A stretch of 64,000 nt of DNA from positions 38,026-102,025 of the forward strand of contig NZ_KK211350.1 in assembly GCF_000621785.1 (NCBI RefSeq). The letters are read 5' to 3'. The notes beneath the pieces are model-generated. The model had not been told where the DNA came from and did not search any database. It was given only the letters and a program-made list of their open reading frames with translations. This stretch comes from Ruminococcus flavefaciens ND2009 (lineage in GTDB: Bacteria > Bacillota > Clostridia > Oscillospirales > Ruminococcaceae). Positions within the stretch are counted from its first letter, which is position 1, and every line of letters begins with the position of its first letter. Shown piece by piece: positions 30,974 to 39,781 of the stretch. Both the position numbers and the translations under genes were made by a program.

Positions 30974-32155
30974 TCAGGCTGCTGCCTTTTTTACGGCGGA
31001 GCCGATGGATGCGCTGCTGTATCTCAGTCTGCGCACCAGAATCGTCATGAGTACCAGTACCACGATGAACAGGCACTCTATCAGCATACACTTCATAACG
31101 CCCTCGGAGCTGAATGCGTCTTCCTCGCTTATCATGCGGTTAGCCCTGACGTACCAGTACGCGGGAAGAAATCTCGCTGCGGAGAGGACTCCGTCGCTGA
31201 GTATCTCCATGGGCACGAACACGCCGCAGAAGAAGCTCATTCCCAGTCCCAGAACCTGTGTGATAAGGTTGAGGATATTGTCCTTTGGCTCGAAGCTGGC
31301 TATGAATACCGCAAGAGCTGCTACGACCATGGAGAATATGAAGCTGTTGAGCACTGCAAGCCACGCTCTGCCTGTGTACATCTCCTTATTGAAGACAGTT
31401 CCCGCAACCATGAATATGAGCCATATAAACAGCACGAACAGGAAGCTTCCGAAAAAGAGCTGGAAGGTGTACTTTGAGTTTTTCAGGCATGAGCAGTTCG
31501 TGCGGTAGCGTATGTCCTTCTTGTTCATGGTCACCAGAACAAGACTGACTATGCTGATAATTACGGAGATGAGTATGTAAGGCATGAACTCGAAGTACTG
31601 TGCGAAGTCCACGCTGAAGTGAGAGTCGCCCCCCTTGTCAACTCTCAGCATCTCTACCTCTGTCTCCTGAGACATTGCCGCCTCTGTGGCGGAGACAGCT
31701 TCCTCAAGGCTCTTTCCCATGGCAAGGTATGCCTTTACGGAGCCTGTGTACTCGTCGAGCATCTTGCTCATATAGACCACGGAATAGCTCTCGTCCATGT
31801 GATAGCTGCCGAAAAGCTCAGCCGTTTCCCCTGCGGCAAGCCTTTCTGCATAGCCCTTGTTGATGATGAGTGCGTAGTTCACTGTCTTGTAGTACAGCGA
31901 ATCGGTGATGGTGTCCCTGTTATTATCTATTTCAACTATATCATTGTGCTTTCCGATGAATTCCGTAAGTGCGCGGCTCTCGGGAGTGTCGTCCTCGTCG
32001 AATACGCATACCTTCAGCCTGTTCATCTCGAACTTGTTGTCCTTGGTGGACTGGCTGGTGACAAATGCGGATATTGCAAGGAATATGATTATGTATATCA
32101 TGGCTGAGGGGATCCTGCTCCTCATTACCTTGAACATGGTCTTAAACACTTGCAT
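30974..32155 (-). CDS. ABC-2 type exporter permease 2
   Basis: A 393-residue membrane protein with one helix near the N-terminus (about 18-35) and a large extracytoplasmic domain (about 40-190). Five further helices lie in the C-terminal half (about 195-385), the ABC-2/ABC2_membrane_3 layout. It has no ATPase motifs. It overlaps the end of the upstream permease by 14 bases. Together the two would form a heterodimeric export channel driven by the ATPase at 33278. The convergent, abutting polyketide-like operon suggests its product as cargo, though this is inference. Confidence 0.85.
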   Translation of the reverse strand: MQVFKTMFKVMRSRIPSAMIYIIIFLAISAFVTSQSTKDNKFEMNRLKVCVFDEDDTPESRALTEFIGKHNDIVEIDNNRDTITDSLYYKTVNYALIINKGYAERLAAGETAELFGSYHMDESYSVVYMSKMLDEYTGSVKAYLAMGKSLEEAVSATEAAMSQETEVEMLRVDKGGDSHFSVDFAQYFEFMPYILISVIISIVSLVLVTMNKKDIRYRTNCSCLKNSKYTFQLFFGSFLFVLFIWLIFMVAGTVFNKEMYTGRAWLAVLNSFIFSMVVAALAVFIASFEPKDNILNLITQVLGLGMSFFCGVFVPMEILSDGVLSAARFLPAYWYVRANRMISEEDAFSSEGVMKCMLIECLFIVVLVLMTILVRRLRYSSASIGSAVKKAAA

Positions 32156-33281
32156 ACTTCTTCCTCCTTGATATGATAAAGCCGAGCATTATGAATACAA
32201 CGGTTATGACTGCCATTGTTATGAGCTTTGTGATAAAGCGTGTGTAGTCCTCGTCGATATTGAGGCAGTAGAAGCTGTCGGAAACTACCGCAGCAGGATT
32301 TATATCGTTGAACCATGGAGCCTTCTGAGCTATGGTGCCTTTAAGGTCTCCCACCATGAGTCCGCTGAGGAAGCACAGCAGCATTGATGCCGACATGAGT
32401 ACCGCTGTCTTTGTCTTCTGGCTCATGTGGCTCACAGAGCCTACGAAGAAGCCGAAGGATACACCCATTATGCCGCCCAGTATAGCCGCAGGATATACAA
32501 GAGGCAGTCTGTCGCCGAAGTCCACCTTCAGCACGAACGCAAGAAATGTGACACACAGCAGCATACATATCGTCTGCAATATGAAGCTTCCCGTAAGGCA
32601 GGCAAGAATGGTCACCAGCTTGGGTGCGGGCGAGCAGTTGTTCCTTGCTCCGAGAGCGGAGAGATTTGCCTGATTCTGCATAGTAACGTGCATTCCCGTC
32701 ATACAGCCGAACAATGCCACCATGGCGATGAGGTTGTAGAAATACTGTATGTACATATCGGGATTGCCCTGTGTGAGTGGTATCTCCCTGCACGATGATA
32801 CCGTGCCGCTCATAAGTGAGGATATTATCTCCTGTGCCTTTTCGGGAGAGGTCTGTATTGCATCCATTGCTATCTTCTCGCGGAGTGTGTACTGCTCCAC
32901 GAAGGATTTCAGCATGGTCTGGGAAAGTCCCTTCTGCTTTACCGTCAGCCCCAGCTTGTCTGCGGAGCTTATTATGCCCTCAACATCGCCGCTGTCCAGG
33001 AGCTCCTCAGCCTTTGCCCTGTCGGCGTAGGTGACCTTCAGGAATGGCTCATCGGCGCTCTCTATCCCATCAAGCACCTGTCTGAATGCAGGGTTCTCGT
33101 TCTCCTCCACCACCGCAACGGGTATGGCACTGAACTTCTCGGTCTTGTTGTAAACGCTTCCGAAGGCTATCTTGAAGAAAGTGCCGAGAACTATGGGAAA
33201 GACCATGAGCCAGATGATGAGGTCCTTTGTGCGGACACCGTTTTTCAGCTCGTATTTCAGTATGTGCAGGAACATTGTCAA
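32142..33281 (-). CDS. ABC-2 type exporter permease 1
   Basis: A 379-residue protein with the same plan as its downstream partner: N-terminal helix (about 20-40), outer domain (about 45-195), and five or six C-terminal helices (about 200-375), then RRKKYASV. The start overlaps the ATPase stop by 4 bases (ATGA). A paralogous pair with one ATPase is typical of export systems for lipids, antibiotics or peptides. Confidence 0.85.
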   Translation of the reverse strand: MTMFLHILKYELKNGVRTKDLIIWLMVFPIVLGTFFKIAFGSVYNKTEKFSAIPVAVVEENENPAFRQVLDGIESADEPFLKVTYADRAKAEELLDSGDVEGIISSADKLGLTVKQKGLSQTMLKSFVEQYTLREKIAMDAIQTSPEKAQEIISSLMSGTVSSCREIPLTQGNPDMYIQYFYNLIAMVALFGCMTGMHVTMQNQANLSALGARNNCSPAPKLVTILACLTGSFILQTICMLLCVTFLAFVLKVDFGDRLPLVYPAAILGGIMGVSFGFFVGSVSHMSQKTKTAVLMSASMLLCFLSGLMVGDLKGTIAQKAPWFNDINPAAVVSDSFYCLNIDEDYTRFITKLITMAVITVVFIMLGFIISRRKKYASV

Positions 33282-34228
33282 TCCTCCTTGTCTCTGAGAG
33301 CCTTGCCCGTTATCTCAAGGAACACATCGTTGAGTGTGGGGAGCTCTGTGTATACTCTGCCGAAGCTGAGCTCTCGCTTCTGGAGCACATCGAGCACTCT
33401 TATAAGGTTGTGCTTGCCGCCAGAGCAGCTGATGACGAGCTTGCTGTCCTCAAAGCTCACATCGTAAACGTGTGGCAGTCCCGATACCTCCCTGCGGACA
33501 TCATCGGGGAGCTCAAGTATCTCTATGGTAATGGTCTCGGTGTTCTTTATCATGCGCTTCAGCTCGTCCTTGGTGCCCTCTGCCACCTTTCTGCCCTTGT
33601 CCATGATGGCGATGCGGGTGCATATCTGCTCTACCTCCTCCATGTAGTGGGAGGTATATATGACTGTTGCGCCGTTTCGGTTGAGCTCCTGTATGCCCTC
33701 AAGTATGCGGTTACGGCTCTGGGGGTCAACGGCGACTGTGGGCTCGTCAAGGATTATGAGCTTCGGCTTGTGGGCAATGCCGCAGGCGATATTGAGTCTG
33801 CGGAGAAGTCCGCCGGACAGCTTCTTGGGATAGAACTTGCGGAAGTCCTCAAGTCCCACGAACTTTATAGCCTCCTCCACACACTGCTTTCTCTTTGCCT
33901 TGTCGGTGATGTAGAGTCCGCAGAAGTAGTCGATGTTCTCATACACGGTCAGCTCATCAAAAACTGCCACATTCTGCATGATAACGCCTATCTCCTTCTT
34001 TATGTCATAGCTGACGGGGGTCATCTTCTTTCCGAATATCTCTATCTCGCCCTTGTCGAAGGCGAGAAGCGACAGCAGACAGTTTATTGTAGTGGTCTTG
34101 CCGGAGCCGTTGGGTCCCAGAAGTCCGAAGACCTCTCCCTCCTTTATCTCAAGACTGAAGTGGTCCAGGGCGATGAGGTCGCCGTAGCGCTTAACCAGGT
34201 CATTTATCTTAACAACGTTCTTTTCCAT
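33278..34228 (-). CDS. ABC exporter ATP-binding protein
   Basis: This 316-residue ATPase has Walker A GPNGSGKTT, a Q-loop in GVIMQN, signature LSGGLLRRL, and Walker B LIILDEPTVAVD, with the switch His in YTSHYMEE. The last about 90 residues form an extra regulatory domain common in drug-export ATPases. It is first in the three-gene exporter operon. The promoter has a good -10 but a poor -35, and candidate operators lie further upstream. Confidence 0.95.
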   Translation of the reverse strand: MEKNVVKINDLVKRYGDLIALDHFSLEIKEGEVFGLLGPNGSGKTTTINCLLSLLAFDKGEIEIFGKKMTPVSYDIKKEIGVIMQNVAVFDELTVYENIDYFCGLYITDKAKRKQCVEEAIKFVGLEDFRKFYPKKLSGGLLRRLNIACGIAHKPKLIILDEPTVAVDPQSRNRILEGIQELNRNGATVIYTSHYMEEVEQICTRIAIMDKGRKVAEGTKDELKRMIKNTETITIEILELPDDVRREVSGLPHVYDVSFEDSKLVISCSGGKHNLIRVLDVLQKRELSFGRVYTELPTLNDVFLEITGKALRDKED

Positions 34229-34263
34229 ATCGGATTCCTCCCTTTGTGTTTTTCACTGTCCTT

Positions 34264-34269
34264 ATTATA
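34264..34269 (-). promoter_or_regulatory. -10 element of the exporter operon
   Basis: TATAAT on the minus strand, 36 bases before the ATPase start codon. No good -35 lies 16-18 bases upstream, which fits a promoter that needs an activator. Confidence 0.55.
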
Positions 34270-34315
34270 CCTCAGAAAAGTCCCCTTTTGTAGTGTCCCC
34301 AGTCAGTTTCGGAAA

Positions 34316-34359
34316 TGACATTTGTCACATTTTCATCCTTGCAAATGTCACTTGCAAAT
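34316..34359. promoter_or_regulatory. candidate operators between exporter and two-component genes
   Basis: TGACA-TT-TGTCA (34316-34327) is a perfect short palindrome. TTGCAAAT is repeated directly at 34339-34346 and 34352-34359, with TGTCA in between. Position relative to the exporter -10 (about 50-60 bases upstream) suits activation by the adjacent NarL-type response regulator. The second TTGCAA also serves as the -35 for the sensor gene. Confidence 0.5.
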
Positions 34360-34380
34360 ACTTCCATGCCGTGATATAAT
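34352..34380 (+). promoter_or_regulatory. sigma-A promoter of the two-component genes
   Basis: TTGCAA (34352-34357), 17 bases, TATAAT (34375-34380). The leader is about 115 bases long. Confidence 0.7.
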
Positions 34381-34501
34381 TAATGTATTGTCCCGAACTG
34401 AGTTCGGGGAGCAAATATAATCATAATAATCGGAGAGGTGAGCGTTCTGACTTTAAACTGTAAACTCTCAACTCTCAACTACATATAAAGGTGGTGTGAG
34501 A

Positions 34502-35563
34502 TTGAACCGACTTATAGACAAGCTGGCTATACTGCTCATATGTCTGATGAGCCTGATCATGGCTGACAGCTTTACGGCTCCCGTCATTATAATACTGGCA
34601 GCAATTGCAGTCTCCACCGCGGTACAGCTGCTGACGGGCACTGTGGCGGCGGCTGTGCTCATAGCAGGCTTCTCACTGCTCTGCGGAGCATTCCCCGTCA
34701 CCCTCTGCACCATGCCACTGCTCCTCTATGACGCGCTGTGGGAGAAGAAATGGTGGCTTACCGCCCCTGCGGCTCTGGCTCTCATAAAGCTCAGCAGTCT
34801 CACCGCGGGACAGATAATGATAACCCTTGCAGCCGCTGCGGTGGCTGTCATAATATACATAAGAGTATCGGGTCTGGAGCAGACCGTCACCAAGCTCACC
34901 GACCTCCGCGATGAGGTGGCAGGCAAGAACCAGCAGCTGGCTCAGCAGAATATACTCCTCGCCGAGGCTCAGGACAACGAGATACACCTCGCCACACTGA
35001 AAGAGCGAAACCGTATCGCCCGTGAGATACATGACAATGTGGGGCATATGCTCACACGCTCCCTGCTCCAGTCGGGAGCCCTCATCGTCATCAACAAGGA
35101 CGAGCAGCTCCGCGAGCCCCTGGAAAGTCTCCGCGACACCCTTGACTCCGCTATGACAAGCATAAGGGCAAGCGTCCACGACCTCCACGATGACTCCATA
35201 GACCTGAAAAAGGTGGTGGAGGACAGCCTCAAGTCAGTGGAGGGCAAGTTCACCGTCTCCTTCGACTGCGACGTCAGCGAATACCTGGCAGGCAATATAA
35301 AGCTGTGTATCATCGGCGTCATCAAGGAAGGACTATCCAACGCCGTGAAGCACTCAAACGGAGACAGCATAAAGCTCATAGTCCGCGAGCATCCCGCCTT
35401 CTGCCAGCTGGTGATGGAGGACAACGGAAGCTGCTCGGAGATAAAGGAAAGCGGCATAGGTCTCAAGAATATGCGTGACCGTGCAGCCGCTCTGGGAGGA
35501 AGGATAAGCTTCACACCCTCACCCGAGGGCTTCAGGATATTCATGTCCATTCCCAAATCATAG
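34502..35563 (+). CDS. NarL-type sensor histidine kinase
   Basis: A 353-residue sensor. About five closely packed hydrophobic segments fill residues 8-125, with almost no outer domain. A short coiled coil (about 125-165) leads to the HisKA_3 phosphoacceptor segment RNRIAREIHDNVGHMLT (His about 177). The ATPase domain has IKEGLSNAVKHS (N box) and SGIGLKNMRDR (G box). I prefer TTG 34502 as start, since AAAGGTGG lies 8 bases upstream; a GTG at 34496 is too close to it. Intramembrane-sensing kinases of this type often detect cell-envelope stress or antibiotics and control adjacent exporters. Confidence 0.9.
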   Translation: MNRLIDKLAILLICLMSLIMADSFTAPVIIILAAIAVSTAVQLLTGTVAAAVLIAGFSLLCGAFPVTLCTMPLLLYDALWEKKWWLTAPAALALIKLSSLTAGQIMITLAAAAVAVIIYIRVSGLEQTVTKLTDLRDEVAGKNQQLAQQNILLAEAQDNEIHLATLKERNRIAREIHDNVGHMLTRSLLQSGALIVINKDEQLREPLESLRDTLDSAMTSIRASVHDLHDDSIDLKKVVEDSLKSVEGKFTVSFDCDVSEYLAGNIKLCIIGVIKEGLSNAVKHSNGDSIKLIVREHPAFCQLVMEDNGSCSEIKESGIGLKNMRDRAAALGGRISFTPSPEGFRIFMSIPKS

Positions 35564-35582
35564 ACAGCAGAGAGGAGTTATT

Positions 35583-36209
35583 ATGAACATCGTAGTTATA
35601 GATGACGACAAGCTGGTGGCTTTGTCGCTGAAAACCATTCTGGAGAGTACGGGAAAGGTCACCGTGGCTGCCATGGGCTCTGACGGGGCCGAGGCACCTG
35701 AGCTCTACCGCACCCACAAGCCCGACGTCATGCTCATGGATATACGCATGGAGGGCATGACGGGTCTTGAGGCAGGAGAGCTGATACTGAGAGAGTTCCC
35801 CGAGGCAAGGATACTCTATCTCACCACCTTCTCCGATGATGAATACATAGTAAAAGCCCTCAGCATGGGAGCCAAGGGCTATATACTCAAACAGGATTTC
35901 GAGGGTATCGTCCCTGCTCTTGAAGCCGTCATGGGCGGTCAGAGCGTGTTCGGAGACCAGATAATCACCAAGCTCCCCGAGCTCATGAAGCCCAAGGACA
36001 AATTCGACTTCGCCGCCCACGGCATAAGCGACAAGGAGCGTGAGATAATGGAGCTGGTGGCAAAGGGTCTCAGCAACAAGGAGATAGCAGGAGAGCTGTT
36101 CCTGGGCGAGGGAACGGTGCGAAACTATATAAGCAACCTCCTGGACAAGCTTATGCTCCGTGACAGGACACAGCTTGCGGTGTACTACTACACCGAGGTA
36201 AGAAACTGA
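35583..36209 (+). CDS. NarL/LuxR-type response regulator
   Basis: A 208-residue regulator. The receiver domain (1-120) has acidic residues IDDDKL, the phosphorylated Asp in VMLMDIRM (about 53), and Lys in SMGAKGYILK. The C-terminal LuxR helix-turn-helix (about 145-205) reads DKEREIMELVAKGLSNKEIA. It is 19 bases after the kinase. The divergent exporter operon is the likely target, as in the Bacillus YvfRS/YvfTU type arrangement. Confidence 0.95.
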   Translation: MNIVVIDDDKLVALSLKTILESTGKVTVAAMGSDGAEAPELYRTHKPDVMLMDIRMEGMTGLEAGELILREFPEARILYLTTFSDDEYIVKALSMGAKGYILKQDFEGIVPALEAVMGGQSVFGDQIITKLPELMKPKDKFDFAAHGISDKEREIMELVAKGLSNKEIAGELFLGEGTVRNYISNLLDKLMLRDRTQLAVYYYTEVRN

Positions 36210-36223
36210 ATATAAACGAAAGA

Positions 36224-36248
36224 GGGCTGCACAACATCTGTGCAGCCC
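36224..36248. terminator. bidirectional hairpin between response regulator and CotH gene
   Basis: Perfect 10-base arms around ACATC lie between two convergent stop codons, with short A and T runs at either side. Confidence 0.75.
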
Positions 36249-36258
36249 TTTCCGGTAA

Positions 36259-39200
36259 TTAATCGAGTGAGGTGAGCTTTCCAAGGAGATATTCCTGAAT
36301 TTTCAGTGCGTCGTTGGAGGTGAGTCCGGGTGTGGACTTGTCAACGTCGCCGTTCTTTGAGCCCTGTTCGGTCATGTGCTTCTCGGCATTGCCCTTTGTG
36401 CCGTACTTGTCGGGGTTTGCAAGAGACTGCATTATGAGTACAGCGTCTGCAAGCTCTACCTTTCCGTCACAGTTGGTATCGCCGTAAACAACGTTGCCGA
36501 CGGGAGCTGTTGTGGTAGTTGTAGTTGTTGTTACTACGGGAGCTGTTGTTGTAGTGGTGGTAGTCTGAGGAGCAGGTGAACCGCCTGCGGCATAGACTGC
36601 CTTTATGCTGACGCCCTCGCTTACGGGAACGGTGATCTCTGCGGAGCTTGTATTTGACACAGTTGCTCCTGTTACCTCCCAGTGGTCGAAGGAGTAGCCT
36701 TCCTTAGCCTCAGCCTTTACGGTCACGGGATAGTCTGTGAAGTACTTTCCGGTCCATGTGCTGAGTGAGTCGTCAAGGTTGATGGTGTTGAACTTTATCG
36801 AGCCCTTTGAGCCGTCATTGTTTACGGTAACTGATGCAAGGCTGCCCTGGAGACCCATGTAGCTCTTCATCTGACTTGTTACGTTGCTGTATCTTGTGTT
36901 GTAGAATGTCTCAAGGAGCTGATAATCCTGATCGAAGGTCTGAGCATTGTGAGTGTTCTTCGATGAGGGGAAACGCTCATAGGTATCAACTATCTGCTGC
37001 TTGAAGCCCTTGTAGTAGTTGATAGCAGCTGTGGTCTTCTTTGTATCGAAGTTATAGTTTGCAAGGTCCATGAATGTCAGCTCGAACTGCTTCTTGAACT
37101 CTGCATTCTTCATCAGTGAGGTGAATGAGCCGCTGAGTCCGCCTCCGCCCATACCGAAGCCGAAGCCTCCGCCGCCGCCGAACTGGCTGAAGCTGTTGTA
37201 GGTAGGACCTGTCTCGCTTACCTTATCGGCAAGGTTGGCACTGTACTCGGTATCAAAGAGCACCAGACGCCACTTGCCGTCTGCATAGGGATTTTCGGGG
37301 TCTACTGTATTTGCACGCCATGCAGCAGTATTGTTGCCGGGCCAGTCATGGTTAGCCCAGTAGATCTGTGCTGCGAAGTAGTCAATATAGCTCTGCATAT
37401 CAAGCTTCTCGCAGAACTGCTTATATGTAGCCTCATTGGTCATATCTGCGCTGGAGATCTGGTTGAGCAGGTTGTTCCAGTCGCTGAGGTCGGAGTCATT
37501 GCCCTCCTCAAGCTTGCCGTTCTTTACGAAGGCAACGTCGTTCTTCTTAACGCCGTAGTGTGACTTGAAATAGTCGGAGTTATACTTCTCCATAAGCTGA
37601 TAGATGCCCCAGAACTCGCCGTCGATAAAGAGTATGCACTCGCTGGTAGCCTGAGTAGCCATGTTGTTTCTGTCAGCCACGAGAGCCTGGTTCACGGAGT
37701 CACGGAAATAGCCTGCCATGTTGTCGTTTCCGCCGTTTCTGATGGTGAAGCCGTCAAACTTGTCAATTACCTTGCCGTTCTTCTCCTTTGTGGACTTGCC
37801 CTCAAAGAGGTCATACTCCACCTCGCCCTTGCCGTAGTCCATACGTGCAAAGACGTTGAAGCTCTTCTGTGCCCATGCACGGGAAGCTGCACCCTTTGTC
37901 CTGATGCCCACGTTCTGGGAAACTACGCTCTGACCGTTCTCGAAGATCTCAATATTGGCAGGACGCTCCCATTCAGCGCCCTTCTGGTTGTAGTTGGCCT
38001 GTGACATGAATGCGAAGTCGCCCATTCCGAAGCCGCCTCCGCCGAAGCCGCCGCCTCCCATATCGAAGCCGCCCCAGCCGCCTTGCTGCTGGTCGCCTTC
38101 ATCTGCCATAGCCACGGGATTGCCTGCACCGCCGAAGTCAAAGTTGCCCCAGCCCTGCTGCTGACCGTCCTGCTGTCCCCATGCACCGGGGTTCCAGCCC
38201 TGCTGTCCCTGGTTGGGATCCTGCTGTCCGGGCTGCTGACCCGGCTGCTGCTGACCGCCCCAGCCGGGCATGGTCCAGGCGCCTCCGCCGTTCTGCTCGT
38301 CATATACCTTGCCCTTTACATAGATACCTTTTTCATAGTCGAAAAGGTTAGCGGGGTCGGTAACGAGAGAGATGACCTTCATATTCTTATACTTGTCCAC
38401 GTTTGTGGAGCCGATGAAGTAAGTCTTTGTGATGATCTCGCTGGTGCGTCCCTGAGCGTCAACTGCTGCCGCACGTACTACTGCTGCCTTGAGAACGCCC
38501 TCGGCAGGAGCGAGTATATCCGTATAAGCTGTGATGTCTGTTCTTGCGCTGAGCTTGTTGGGCTCGCTGGTCATATCCTTTACGCTGATAGGACCTGTGT
38601 ACTTTTCGGAAGCTGATGTGGGATCGCTGCCGTCAAGTGTATAGTAAACTGTTGTTCCCTCGGGAACGTCGATGGAAAGTGAGAAGCCGCTGTTATAGAA
38701 ACCGCTCTCGGCAGAGAAGGAAGGTGTCCTTACTGCGTTTGAACCCTCGGGAGCTCTGTTTGCTTCCCCGGGAGTCGCTGCCAGAACGAAGTAATCTCCG
38801 CTGCCGTCGGGATACTGTCCGTAGGATGTATCCTTAGCCATATCTCCGAAGGTGATCTGTGAAGCCATACTGCCCGAAGCGTCTGTGAGAGTGAGTACCT
38901 CGCCGCTGGTGGAAAGACCGAAGGGAGCTATACTGCTGTTGGTCTCGCCTGCTGTACCGTCACAGAAGAAGATCTTTCTCTCGCCTGCCTGGAGCACTGT
39001 ACCCGAGGGTATAGTGAAGCGGTAGGGAGTATCCTCCTTGTCTGTGATGCCCCAGCCGCTTATGTCAACTGCACTGCCCGAGCCGTTGTAGAGCTCTATC
39101 CAGTCGTATAAGCCGCCGTCGGGTGCGGGGTAAGTGCTGTTCTTGGGGCAGACCTCATTGATAGTTACCGAGCCTGCTGCCGCTGCCTTTGGTGCGGGCA

Positions 39201-39291
39201 TCATTCCTGCCGCACCGAGAAGGAGCGCCAGGCTCATAATGCCTGCTCCTGTTCTTTTTGCTGTTCGTCTGATCATTACATATCCCTCCAT
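36259..39291 (-). CDS. secreted lamin-tail / CotH-kinase / dockerin protein
   Basis: A protein of 1010 residues. A signal peptide (about 1-38) is followed by a lamin-tail domain (about 40-175; WIELYNGSGSAVDISGW). A chitobiase-like sheet follows (about 190-300; YYTLDGSDPTSA), then a CotH domain (about 300-790). Typical CotH segments are present: GIRTKGAASRAWAQKSF, MEKYNSDYFKSHYG and WRLVLFDTEYSANL. A Gln/Gly/Trp-rich insertion (about 343-435) and a Gly-rich loop (about 700-720) interrupt CotH. A Listeria-type repeat (about 830-890; GYSFDHWEV), a Thr linker and a dockerin (about 935-1010; GDTNCDGKVELADA) complete it. Spore-coat CotH is a protein kinase; dockerin-linked CotH proteins are frequent in Ruminococcus, with unclear targets. 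Both dockerin loops are present but are separated by a longer spacer than usual. TTAAGA boxes lie upstream. Confidence 0.85.
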   Translation of the reverse strand: MEGYVMIRRTAKRTGAGIMSLALLLGAAGMMPAPKAAAAGSVTINEVCPKNSTYPAPDGGLYDWIELYNGSGSAVDISGWGITDKEDTPYRFTIPSGTVLQAGERKIFFCDGTAGETNSSIAPFGLSTSGEVLTLTDASGSMASQITFGDMAKDTSYGQYPDGSGDYFVLAATPGEANRAPEGSNAVRTPSFSAESGFYNSGFSLSIDVPEGTTVYYTLDGSDPTSASEKYTGPISVKDMTSEPNKLSARTDITAYTDILAPAEGVLKAAVVRAAAVDAQGRTSEIITKTYFIGSTNVDKYKNMKVISLVTDPANLFDYEKGIYVKGKVYDEQNGGGAWTMPGWGGQQQPGQQPGQQDPNQGQQGWNPGAWGQQDGQQQGWGNFDFGGAGNPVAMADEGDQQQGGWGGFDMGGGGFGGGGFGMGDFAFMSQANYNQKGAEWERPANIEIFENGQSVVSQNVGIRTKGAASRAWAQKSFNVFARMDYGKGEVEYDLFEGKSTKEKNGKVIDKFDGFTIRNGGNDNMAGYFRDSVNQALVADRNNMATQATSECILFIDGEFWGIYQLMEKYNSDYFKSHYGVKKNDVAFVKNGKLEEGNDSDLSDWNNLLNQISSADMTNEATYKQFCEKLDMQSYIDYFAAQIYWANHDWPGNNTAAWRANTVDPENPYADGKWRLVLFDTEYSANLADKVSETGPTYNSFSQFGGGGGFGFGMGGGGLSGSFTSLMKNAEFKKQFELTFMDLANYNFDTKKTTAAINYYKGFKQQIVDTYERFPSSKNTHNAQTFDQDYQLLETFYNTRYSNVTSQMKSYMGLQGSLASVTVNNDGSKGSIKFNTINLDDSLSTWTGKYFTDYPVTVKAEAKEGYSFDHWEVTGATVSNTSSAEITVPVSEGVSIKAVYAAGGSPAPQTTTTTTTAPVVTTTTTTTTAPVGNVVYGDTNCDGKVELADAVLIMQSLANPDKYGTKGNAEKHMTEQGSKNGDVDKSTPGLTSNDALKIQEYLLGKLTSLD

Positions 39292-39345
39292 ATGTGATTT
39301 TCCATGTTTTTATTGAGTTTTTGCACGTTTTCCGTTCAGATCTTG

Positions 39346-39394
39346 TCTTAATGATAATTTTTCAATCTTAAAATAGTCTTAAAGTAATCTTAAA
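39346..39394 (-). promoter_or_regulatory. TTAAGA box array upstream of the CotH gene
   Basis: On the minus strand TTAAGA-N5-TTAAGA-N5-TTAAGA (plus-strand TCTTAA at 39388, 39377 and 39366), then another TTAAGA at 39346. The 11-base period is one helical turn. OmpR/PhoP-type regulators bind such arrays; the Bacillus Pho box is TTAACA with the same period. Confidence 0.55.
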
Positions 39395-39681
39395 GTTTTG
39401 TGCCTCATTTTTGCACTTGAAGTTCATTTTTTGACGATATTCCGTACTTTTAGTATAACAGTTTTCACAAATGGAGTCAACCAAGAGAGCAAAAACTGAA
39501 CAGATCATCAAAATACAGCAAAAAATGACACCAAAAGTTAAGAATATTGCCATTTGTTCCACAAAAATTACCATAATTTCTCCTCGGTAAGGGGATTTCG
39601 CGTCCTTTGAACTGTTATTTTCTACAAAAATGGTGAGTTTTTTTCTCCACTATGCAATTCGGCGAAATTTTCGCATTTTAC
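39395..39681. other. AT-rich intergenic region
   Basis: No ORF with a ribosome site and no recognisable RNA. It contains several runs of A and T and the upstream sequences of two divergent genes. Confidence 0.5.
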
Positions 39682-39710
39682 TTGACTATATAATGATTAT
39701 ATGGTATTAT
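39682..39710 (+). promoter_or_regulatory. sigma-A promoter of the SipW/TasA-like operon 1
   Basis: TTGACT (39682-39687), 17 bases, TATTAT (39705-39710), in very AT-rich DNA. Confidence 0.75.
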
Positions 39711-39781
39711 ATTATTACAGTAAAGATAATACTTTTTCTTTAATAAGAGTTACACTATATCATTCTCGGAAGGAGAGTGCT

